64,000 nucleotides of DNA. It comes from Echinometra lucunter. Its lineage: Eukaryota > Echinodermata > Echinoidea > Camarodonta > Echinometridae. The translations under genes were made by a program, and so were the position numbers. The notes under the pieces are model-generated. The model was given only the letters and a program-made list of their open reading frames with translations, searched no databases and had not been told where the DNA came from. Shown piece after piece: positions 23,663 through 35,186 of this stretch; the first letter of the stretch is position 1; every line of letters starts with the position of its first letter. The stretch lies in the NCBI GenBank assembly GCA_029962745.1, contig CM057157.1, positions 30,506,503-30,570,502 on the forward strand, in the 5' to 3' direction.

Positions 23663-24450
23663 AGACCAATTTCACCCCCGGTTTATGTATTTGGCCCTCT
23701 ATCGGCGACGCCATTGCTGCGGTGGGCAAGCGCGCTGACCGCGATTGGCTCTGTGTACAAAATGAATGTAAAGATATGAGATATGCCCTAATATTGTTCC
23801 ATTTACTTTATTCTAGATCAATAAAATAAAGCATGGATACATGGGTACATGAGGTAAGACAATGGCCATATCTGACAGATGAAGGTATGATGTATTTTTG
23901 TACTTTCGATAGTTTTTCAACTTAGTTTTGTCAGTATAAGTTTGATTGCAGCATAGAAGCCGTAGTAAACGGGAGCCCTCAATCTTACCCTGTTTACAAA
24001 GTCATGCTTTCGCTCATTAAATTTTACGCCAAAGTACATAATGATAATGTTTCTTGACTTCTAAGTCCTTTCTGTTGATATTTTTACCCACTGGCGACGG
24101 ATTCCTTCGCATTGCTTACGGAAACCTGTGTAGGGAGTACGGCTTCTCACACAAACAGGCTTCATGAGTCAAAAGCGAGTGAATTTCGCACTCAGTTAGC
24201 TTCCAATTTTTAAACTTTCTCCAATTCTTGTGGCATTCGAGCACCGCACAGCTGCGACCTGAACTTCCCTGATAATTTTTCATTGCAAATATTAAAAGAA
24301 ATCTGCATATATTGGTCAAAATAGACAAAAAATCGAACGAATGTACATAGCGCGACATTGACTTGTGTACTATAAAAGTTGGAGCGCCCACCGCAGTATG
24401 TCGAACTGTGTCGAACAGTCTGCTGCCCTCTTGCGTTGTGAAATTGGTCT
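23663..24450. repeat. TIR element AGACCAATTTCAC, about 790 bp
   Basis: AGACCAATTTCAC at 23663-23675 and GTGAAATTGGTCT at 24438-24450 are exact inverted copies, each next to TA (TATAGACC / GGTCTATA), as in TA-inserting MITEs. The interior has short inverted pieces (GGCGACGCCATTGCTGCGGT versus ACCGCAGTATG) but no transposase. Confidence 0.65.
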
Positions 24451-24639
24451 ATAATATGTACTTTGTATATGTTCTTTTTATTGATTCTGAAATCAAAACA
24501 AACAAGCAAACAAAAGTATGGAAACAAATTAAAGGCGATATACATTCCTCAATGAATATTAGCAATGTCGTTTCTGCCAGACTTTATGCTGTAGGGAATG
24601 TTTAACATAGGCGCCTGTGTAAACAAAAGAGTGATGGGA

Positions 24640-25110
24640 CCGTGATAACGGGAAGGTAGAGGCCTTGGAATCGGGGCGATGGAACACAGGAGATGGACTG
24701 TGGGACAAAGCAACTGTGGGGCATGGCAACCGTGGAACATGTATAAACTGTGGAACATATGGACTGTAGGACATAGCAACTGTGGAGCATCATGGACTGT
24801 GTTACATAGGGACTGTGGGATATGTGGGATATAGGGACCGGGGGACATAGGAACTGTGGAACATTATGGACTGTGTTACATAGGGACTTTGAGATGTGGG
24901 ATATAGGAACTGTGGGGCATAGCAACTGTCTAACATATGGACTGAGGGATATACCGTGGGACATAGGGACTTGAGGAACGCTGGAACATAGGCTCGTTAG
25001 AACTCAGACTATGGTATACAGAGAATGTGTAACATAGCAAAGGACGATTAGACATACAGGAACTGTGGGACAGCGTATTGACTGTGAGATATAAGGATTA
25101 TGGAAAATGA
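24640..25110 (+). repeat. Degenerate minisatellite, ACTGTGGRACATAGG-type
   Basis: Many loose repeats of (G)ACTGTGG(G/A)ACATA(G/T)G, about 16-18 bases per unit, with drift. The frames through it on the minus strand are low-complexity Cys/Pro/His strings, not proteins. Confidence 0.7.
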
Positions 25111-25269
25111 AGACTCTAGGAAGAACAGAGTCATTTTAATAATGCCTCTGAATAGAGCTTTCCAGCCGTACTTTATTTGAACTTTGATTACTTTGATTTA
25201 CAACTTTGCTTATATTCGTTTGTTTGTTTTATGTGTTTGCATATTTTGATGTGTTTTTTTTTATTATTA

Positions 25270-25315
25270 CGGAAAATAAAACCAAACCTAACCAAACCAA
25301 ACCAAATCAAACCAA
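25270..25315 (+). repeat. Short AACCAAACC-type repeat
   Basis: A run of AACCAAACC and ACCAAATC units with no coding meaning. Confidence 0.6.
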
Positions 25316-25719
25316 GACTGCGGAAAGAATATGAATATAAATCGAGACCTTGGAACATGGGATACCGGGGGTGGGGAGAGATCATGATCAAAGAAACTAA
25401 AGGATAGTGGAATAGTGGGATACTATACTAGGCTGTCGAATATGGGTGTGGGAAAATATGCAAAGCCAGGATGATACACTGGGACGATGTGGGTCGGGAG
25501 AACACATTTTCAGGCCCATGAACGTAATGAAACTTGCTCATTAGGGCAACGCTATTATACGCACAGGTGTGAGTAATAGTGTAGATGCAAGCTTAAACAA
25601 AAAATCGAATTCTTTCTTACTTATAATGTCAATACATTCTATAAAATGTAAGTATATAAACTGTCAAGGTAATGATCACAAGCAATAGCTTGTTGAAATG
25701 TTGCATAGTTCAGGTAGGC

Positions 25720-26040
25720 TAGTCACATATCACTATTGTCTCATTACACCATCATACAGCCAATCAACATGCATAATCCAAATCACAAGTTTGTCACATG
25801 ACACCACACGAATAATGCATTTTCAAGTGTGTAGGATGTACATGACACATAATTTGGGTCAGAAATGCATATCAAATTATGTGGTTTGTCACATGATACC
25901 ATTAAGGCCAATCAGAATGCACAGTCTAAGTCACTATAGGTTGTCACATGACATCATATCGCCCATCAGAATGCATTTCGAAGAGTGTATAGGCTTGTCA
26001 CATGACACCTTACGGCCAATTAGAATCAAGAGCAGGAGTG
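25720..26040 (+). repeat. Degenerate tandem repeat with TCACATGAC and GCCAATCAGAATGCA
   Basis: Units of about 50-70 bases pair TTGTCACATGACACC with GGCCAATCAGAATGC; five or six copies with drift. It lies just past the 3' end of the sialyltransferase. The repeated E-box-like CACATG and CCAAT cores are real in sequence; regulatory meaning is speculative. Confidence 0.6.
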
Positions 26041-26060
26041 AATCTATGAATCATCCATCA

Positions 26061-26290
26061 TCATGTCTTACATGTCCCACTATGTAGGTTTATAGTCCCT
26101 AACATGTGCATTTGTAAGAGAATTCTAAACTCAGCATCCGAGCTATGATGACTTGTGAAAGGGATACTGTTGAAGTAATGATACGCCGTTTCTCGAATCC
26201 TTGCTTCACGTAGCTCAATGGGAAACGGCCAGAATCCATAAAGATGTATTTCATTGCACATAGTAGCAGCTACATTCACGAGGTATAGCC
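26061..26290 (-). CDS. ST8Sia-like last coding exon (sialylmotifs S, III, VS)
   Basis: Acceptor CATAG|GGC, phase 1 in. Completes the split Gly of PSTG, then LYLVNVAATMCNEIHLYGFW, YHYFNS and SHHSSDAEF, ending SGTCKT-stop. The Cys two residues before the end fits the C-terminal disulfide Cys of the family. Confidence 0.92.
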
Positions 26291-27890
26291 CTATGATACA
26301 GAAGAAATGACGGATGATGGTTACTTGTTTAGTGAATAATACAGAAAATCAGGCCCGTAACTGCAATGGAGGGGGGGGGGGTTGCACTTCACAAGTAAGA
26401 GGTACAGGTGAGCCGACTACCTCACAGCTATCAGTGAAACGTTGGAGGTCTTCAAAATTGTACATACACATTAAAATGCAACTAAATCTTGATTTACAGA
26501 TATAAAAACACTATACCCCTGGGATGTGTGGACACCCCTTCAAAGATACCTCCCCCCCCCCCATCTCCCCTGGCGTCCCATGTTATGTCTGCACTCCCTT
26601 AACATTCTAGTTACGGGCATGCAAACTAAAATAAAACGATGCAGCTAAACTTCATACCTATGGTAACAAATTCAACATATAGGTTTGAGGTGTGGTGAGT
26701 TGAAACTCTTGGTTTATAGGCCTATTGACAGAAAAAGCTTTAAAGGTGCAGCAGATTGTGAAAGAATCAATGAGATGAAGTAATAGATGATGATAGTTTC
26801 ATCGATTGCTTTGGCTGTGATTATATATACAACTTGATATTATCTGATGATCATTCTTCAAATTCAATCAACTTTTTAAAATATAAAATAAAATCATAAC
26901 TCTTCAAGCATGTCCAGCCCTTTTTCAAAGTAAATATTGTTATTTCAAATTCATAATCTGTGTATGATTCCTTGTAATATTGTTTCTTTCAAATCACTTT
27001 TCAAAATGACTTGTAAACACATTATTTTCAATCACTTTATGATTTATTAACAATATTTTGTTGATATGTTTGCTTGATTTCTAATTGTATTCAAAGTGAC
27101 AAATAAACAAAACGTGAATCTAAATTTGAAATGGTAACATTAAACTATACAAAGTGAAAGATAATTACGACGGTCATAAGCTTTTCTGAAGTAATAGATG
27201 ATGATAATTACATAAAGGTTGCAGTGTCAAACAGGGCTGATTATTATTAAATCGATTCATGAAGTAGACGATGATAATTCTAATCAGAAGATCTGAGATA
27301 TTGAGATCGTTGTGGTATACTTTACCTGTCGATGGCCTTTTCTTCAGACCACGCCTCTTCCAGAATTCCGATATACTGACGTAATGTGTCGGATGGCCAA
27401 TCACAAGCTGAGAATGTATACGATCACGATAGCTAATAGCTTTGAGACAGGGGTCAACCAACTTTCTTGACCCGAAGCAGGGATACCACACAAGGTTGTC
27501 GTACTGGTTCATGAATTCGATGTACGTCTCTATCATACTCTCATTTTCGAGACCACCAAATCTATGATTATACAAGATGATATGCAACTAAAATAGATTA
27601 ATATCACATATTTTGAAGTTATATACTTCTGCACTTGGACAAGCAGATCAGCAAACAACTTTGGTCACTCTGATGGAAATACGATTAACATACAATAAAA
27701 TGAAACTAAAACAATTAAAATGATAAACCTTTTAATAAAGGTTACTCGTGCTTTATTGAATAAGGCATCATGTATGTTTGAAGACAAAAGTGGGGACTTA
27801 CATAACGGCAACCACTTGCATCATACTCTTCATTGACCCTTTCTTCTTCTTCTTCTTCTTCTTCTTCTTCTTCTTCTTCTTCTTCTTCTT

Positions 27891-27923
<33 letters not shown>

Positions 27924-28975
27924 AATGAATGGGATATGAGGCATCAAACAGAGAAAAAACACCTGGGTATGAGAGGCTTATTTTTAGCCTCCTGGCGGCA
28001 AATAGGACTAATCAATTTCTTATAAAACTAGTGCAAAATATGACATCACGAGTTGGTCCGAGCAACTTTTGGAAAATCAATTGTGGAGTTGTTATGCCGT
28101 GTTAATGCACGTCTCATGAAAAGTGGCGCGGTTCTCCGTTCCATATGTTTTCACTTTAAAAAAAAGAAATCTGCTTTGCCGCTAGGGTTTTCTGCTGAAT
28201 ATCTCAGTGCATTAACAAGGGGTTCTGGATACAAACTGGCATTAAAGGCAATGGTTAACATTGTTATGATTTTAAAAAAATCTCATTTTGTTACTTGAAA
28301 ATGGGATAAACATAGGGGTTATAGTGTAAAAATACCAGTCTGGAAGTTTCAGAGTATAATATCCACAGGAAGTATTATCAAATAACAGAAATGTGAACCA
28401 ATGTTTGAAAAAATAAACGAGGGTCAGTTGCACAGACCAGACATAAGGAGTGCGCATGCGCAGATGGCTCAATGGACCGCACTGTGAGTATTGGCGTATC
28501 ACGCGGCGGAAGGCACATAACGGCTTTTTTGAATTCGTGCAAACGGTTCTCTTAGTTCAGTGTCTCTCGAGACGAAAGCTAATTAAATCGCGGTTTGCGT
28601 CTAACTTACAGTTTTTCATTCTAAATTATGGTTGGTTTCAGGGTTTTTGAGTACAAATACAAGTACTCATACACGTGTTTCATCTCAGTTTGAAATTTTT
28701 TTAAATCAGCTGCTCACAAAGTTAGCCAATGCCTTTAATAGAAAATTACATGCATATCATAGTCTATATTAATATTTCCATATGACTTACTGTTTATATA
28801 GTATACTTGGGTTAAAAGAAACGAAATCTGTTCGTCTGCCGGCATCCTTTATGAAGGACCTTAGGGGTACTCCATTACATCTGACAAAAATAGTAAGAAT
28901 TGAAAATAGTTATCATAATCATAATGACAGGTCCAACTAGCATTTTGTAATAATGATAGTTACAATAATAATGAT

Positions 28976-29016
<41 letters not shown>

Positions 29017-32000
29017 TAATAATAATAATGATAATAATAATTATAATAATGATAATAATAATAATTTTTTTCTGATGACTTTTGGTGACCTTAACCCAAC
29101 GTCAAAGGTCAATGGTCATTATTACATGACTTTTCATTTTTCAAGGTATATCGATCTTGGTAAACCAAAACGTACCAAAGTTTACAAAGAATACGAATTA
29201 TTGATAATTGCAGAACAGAAGACAACTGCAAAGTTGTCTACTAAATCTCTGTTTGGCTCTCTGGTTTTGCTAGCTCGCAAAAACAAAATCAAACAAATAA
29301 AGAAACCAGCCTAAATTTATAACCAGCCTCTTGTGTACAGTATATATTATTATATCCATGATTTATGTCAAAACAAAAACAAAATAATACAATCATTAAA
29401 AAAGAGGTCAGTAAAAAAACCCAGACCAAGATGATATATCAATATTTTCCGGGAAGATGTTATAGTTATATTTCTCCATCCACCCCTCCACATTTTGACA
29501 CCCCCTCCCACGGGAGGGGGTGGGGTGTTCTAATCTCCCTGAGAAGTGTTATGTCTGGACTATAACCGGACTGATGTCATTCGCTTTAAGGGACACATGG
29601 CAGAAAATTTATACCCCGCTGTTGTCACTCTATGTTCAAAGGTGTAACCGTGATCGTTCGGCAACCCAGAATTAGACCCCTATTTCGCAAAGTTTCAAAT
29701 ACATTTTCAGCCATTTTTATCCCTATTTGACACAAAACGGGTAAAACTTGGCCTTGGCACCCCTATTTTTTGCATTCCAAGTACACTTTTTGCTAAAAAG
29801 GACCAGAAAAAACACCCTTTTTTTCAATTTCGAGTACAAGCTCATGAAAACAACCTTTTAAAAAAAAAATGGCGAACATGCTCAAAAAAGACCCCTTTTT
29901 ACGCGAAATTTCGAACGATCATGCGTACACAAAGTCAATACAGAGTGACAACACCGATATTTATACATTTTATGGGTTCCATGCACAGGCATAATAATGT
30001 GTACTTTACAATTTGTATAATTATATCAAGGCATGTGCATAATTTGCATATTGCGAAGATTTGGGCATTTTGACGGCGAAACTAAAAAAGTAAATCGTAT
30101 TGTTTGTAGAATTTGCTACATTTTGATACCAATTAAGGTCGATACACTTTGCATGCTTCAAAATACGTTCATGCACGCTACAACTAACATTCCAATATCA
30201 TTAGTGAAATGGGTGGGTGTGTTGGGGGGAGGGGTATTTGAATCATGAACAAACGTGAATAGAATATTATTTAAAGCAGTTTTTCATATTTTCGTATGAA
30301 AAATGACAAAGAAATCAGTAAAATTGATATATGCACGGTATTCATATTTAATTTCAACATGTTTGATTGCTAACATTGTGGTTGTTTGTGTGTATGGGTG
30401 TGTGTGTGTGTGTGTGTGTTTTCTTTTACATGGCATATACATGTTTATTTAGTTTAATTTATTGATGTAATGAATGATTTATTACGAACTTTTGCCAGGG
30501 ACCAGCGTCCACAAGCTTTTCTTCTATATCCTGGTCTCTGGTTTTATTCTCATTTCCAACATGATACCCGAAGGACCACTGTCATTACAAGGTGGACACC
30601 ATGCTCGTACATGGACTATCCTTCAATCTCAGAATACCCTAAACAAGTATTTTGTCATGTTTTCCCCATCCTAAACAGGTACACGCACCCAAGCTGTTGT
30701 AAAAGTATACCCCCTTTTTTTTCCCTGATTTTTACAATTTTTATACCCTTTTCACTGTACATGCCGTACGCGCGTACATCGCCCGTCCGTCATGTCCGTG
30801 AAAAACAACCCTTTTTACGCATTTTTGTGTATGAGCATGGTGTCCAACTTGTAATGGCAGTGCCCCCCCCCCCCCGGATATTATATTTCAATGCAATCTC
30901 CTTGAGTCACCCTTCTTTTATCGCTTTCGAAACATGTTTGTGCACTTTTGTTTCTTTTTCATACTATTTTTCACATTCTTAAATGTAAAATTGTTATTCA
31001 GAAAAAGAAAAAAAAAATCAAAATAAAGTAAAATCTATGAAATCTTAGATATGAATTTGAGGGTTAAGCTTTGGTTGTCTACCTCTTTGTGGGCTTCCTC
31101 AAAATATTCAGTTTGGGTTTGGTTGTATTTGGATCTATGGTTGCTTATCATAATTGTACTTGCGTGTTCAGGCACACCCGTTGAAAGCATCTGCTCACTT
31201 GGCCTTTCCCATGTGTTATTTATATTTAAGTGATTTGCATGTTACTTATGTTACTGTACGTGATTTTAGAACTTGAAAAAAAAAAAATCTGTGTTACAAA
31301 GAGATGGAAGAATTTGTGTTAAGTGTACTGTTTTACTAATATCACCGGATCATTTATTACCTGAATACGAAGTCCATTCCATCAATTTCTGAGCCACAGC
31401 TACTGTTTTGTAGTGACCCACTGTTTCCAACTATGGCACACCTCTCGTATCGTTTTCCTAACATTGGCGATTCCTAGAAACAAAACAATACATTCATTGT
31501 ATGCACTTCGATCAGCACTGTTCAGCAATCTGTGGTTAAATATTTTCAAAATTAAATTTTGAAAATTAAACCATAAAAATCAACAATAATCAAACAATCA
31601 AACTCACTACTAATTAACTAACAAACTAACTAACTAACCAACCAAATAAACGAATAACTATAACCTTCGAGTTGTTCCCTTTCATTGTTTATACAACATG
31701 ACACTTGGATGTTTTATACTAATAATAATGATAACAATAATAATAATAAAGTACATTTATATAGCGCATTACATTTAACATTTTAATCCACTTTACACGT
31801 TGATGATTACAAGTATAGATACTTGCATTACCTGACATTACCTCAGTTTACATGACATTATCTTAGAAAGATAAGACCAATCAATTTCTTACAAAGCTAC
31901 ACTCTTATTTCCACGGTGTAAAATTGACTCGGAAATGACGTCAGCTTGGAGTCATTACGTATCATCATCTTACATCACCTATGGCAATGCATGAATAGCA

Positions 32001-35000
32001 TGCAGATTGTCGTAAAACTAAGTTTCAAGATTTAGAATAATCCTACAATCTAAAGGGTCTAGTCAGATTTGACTAGATTTCTGGATCCCACAGGCAGCAG
32101 CACTGTTCTATAGTCAAAACTGACACTGTTCTATAGTCAAAACTGACACTGTTCTATAGTCAAAACTGACACTGTTCTATAGTCAAAACTGACACTGTTC
32201 TATAGTCAAAACTGACACTGTTCTATAGTCAAAACTGACACTGTTCTATAGTCAAAACTGACACTGTTTTATAGTCAAAACTGACACTGTTCTATAGTCA
32301 AAACTGACACTGTTCTATAGTCAAAACTGACACTGTTCTATAGTCAAAACTGACACTGTTCTATAGTCAAAACTGACACTGTTCTATAGTCAAAACTGAC
32401 ACTGTTCTATAGTCAAAACTGACACTGTTTTATAGTCAAAACTGACACTGTTTTATAGTCAAAACTGACACTGTTCTATAGTCAAAACTGACACTGTTCT
32501 ATAGTCAAAACTGACACTGTTCTATAGTCAAAACTGACACTGTTTTATAGTCAAAACTGACACTGTTTTATAGTCAAAACTGACTCTGTTCTATAGTCAA
32601 AACTGACACTGTTTTATAGTCAAAACTGACACTGTTTTATAGTCAAAACTGACACTGTTTTATAGTCAAAACTGACACTGTTCTATAGTCAAAACTGACA
32701 CTGTTCTATAGTCAAAACTGACACTGTTCTATAGTCAAAACTGACACTGTTTTATAGTCAAAACTGACACTGTTCTATAGTCAAAACTGACACTGTTTTA
32801 TAGTCAAAACTGACACTGTTTTATAGTCAAAACTGACACTGTTCTATAGTCAAAACTGACACTGTTCTATAGTCAAAACTGACACTGTTCTATAGTCAAA
32901 ACTGACACTGTTCTATAGTCAAAACTGACACTGTTTTATAGTCAAAACTGACACTGTTTTATAGTCAAAACTGACACTGTTCTATACTAAAAACTGACTC
33001 AATTCTATTAAAAATGACCAAGATTCTTGTAAAGTTAATATAGGACCTCACAATTAGAATCAACACTATTCTGGTCAGAATCGACACAAATGTATTGAAA
33101 ATGACCAGAATTCTAGTAAAAATTTTGACTAGATTTGTTACTGGTTACTTGTCGCAGTAATCCCAAACGCAGCTCCTTGGAAGCTATTCTGGGACACCGG
33201 ATCCCACGGGGCCCTTGCACTGTTCTAGCCAAAATTGACACAATTCTAGTGAAAAATGACCAGAAGTCCAGTAAAAATTAACGTTTTTTGCTAGAATTCT
33301 GGTCATTTTCACTAAAATTGTGTCAAATTAGTGTTGGACCCAATGTGATCCTATGTTCTAGTCAACTAGTGTAGTAGAATTGTGGTCATTTTCACTAGTA
33401 CTGTGTCAATTTTTAGTAGAACAGTTACTAGTCAGTAAAATATGGCCATGGGGGTGTTTCATAAAGTTGTTCGTAAAGTTGCGAATGACTTTACTAACGA
33501 CTTGAATATGAAGTGCCAAAGGTGATGCCTAAAGTTTTTCCCGATGTTTTAACAAAGTGTGACTGCATTTCCTATCAATTCAATTAAATTGTGGCAAAGA
33601 ATATACTGTGCAATAAAAATGTTTGTAAACCATGTATACAGAAGTAATGTTAGTCTATGTCTGCATATTTCAGCTTTAGCTGATGCGAATTATAATGATT
33701 GAGAATTCTATTTGGCTCGCCATATTCAAGTCATTCGTAAAGTCATTCGTAACTTTACGAACAGCTTTATGAAACACCCCAGATTTGTTTTTAGAGTGTA
33801 CAGTAACTTAGGATTTTGTTTCAATAAACTATAAGAATGAAAAAAATGTGGAAAAATAAACAAAGATTCAAACAAATAATAAAAGACTGACTAAAGCAAC
33901 TCCCAGGAGTTTTCCTATTTCTCACCTTCGGTAATGTTGATATGAATTTCTCAGTAACGACAAAATCTTTCTGCGGCCAGAATGTTTTGGTGACTACATA
34001 ACATATTAGTTCTTGGCCAGGCTTGACATTGGTCTGTGTCAAGATTAGATCCAGGTCGGTACTCACGTTGGACTCTGCTTTCAGCTCACGTCTGATACCA
34101 AACAAAGACAAAGATGTATCAAACTTCTAAATATTTCCTTTTCCATGGGACTTTAAAAGAAAAATCAATGCAAACTTATTTATAAGTCTATCTATTGATT
34201 GATTAATTTATGTTTCTCTTCGGTTATTTATTCATTTATTAATTATTCATTTATTTATTTATCTATTTATTATTTATTTATTCATTCATTTATCCATTCA
34301 CCCATTCTATCTGAGGTTTTTTTTTTTATCCTTTTGCTTATTATCCCGTTATCGTTTTTTGGGAAGGTATTTGTTTGCTTGATGATGATTTTTTTTTCCA
34401 TTTTCACTACTTAAGATAATTGGTATAACATACTATATTCGGGGCTATATATTCGACCCTCAAAATCGAATGGTATCAGGAAGTCCCTGATTGTACCATA
34501 GTCTCGCTAAGTATTTATTTCCCTTTGATTTTTCGTTCGTAAATAAGACATTAAACCCGGCACTTTTGGAATGCTTGTAGATCTCATTACAACCATGACA
34601 ACCGACATTTAATTTTGACTCTGAAATGCCCTCTTGTTCCTGCCCTATAAAGAAAAGGACGAAATCAATATTATCCTCGGATGAGCCCCCTTGTCATATT
34701 TTTTTTTATTTAGAACAAATTCCTACCTGAAGGAATCGATATATTGTGGATTCGCTTTCCAGTGATGTTTGTTTAGAAGGTTTGCATAGAGATATATCCG
34801 CTCTGCGTCGCTGTTATTGAAGAGCCAAAGATGCTTAGTAAAATTTGAAGATCTAGAGAAAAGAAAATGGAAATTGGGTGGCGTTGGATTTGATCTCGTT
34901 ATAGTATCATCACCATCACCACCATCACCACCACCACCACCACCACCACCACCACCACCACCACCACCACCTTCATCACTACCACCGCCATCATCACCAT

Positions 35001-35152
35001 CACCAACGTCATCAACAACATAACCATCATATCATCACCATCAATATCAACACCACCAAAACCATCATCATCATCATCATCATCATCATCATGATCATCA
35101 TTACCATTTATCACCAACATCAAATATCACCATCAATATCAACACCACCAAA

Positions 35153-35186
<34 letters not shown>

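Noticed and set aside
24549..24964. Overlapping minus-strand frames of about 70-120 codons with repeated CPTV/HSP motifs
   Set aside because: They translate the degenerate minisatellite at 24640-25110 in all frames; there is no domain and no splice support.
32101..32995. CRISPR-like look of a short repeat array
   Set aside because: The units are contiguous with no unique spacers and the genome is eukaryotic; it is a minisatellite.
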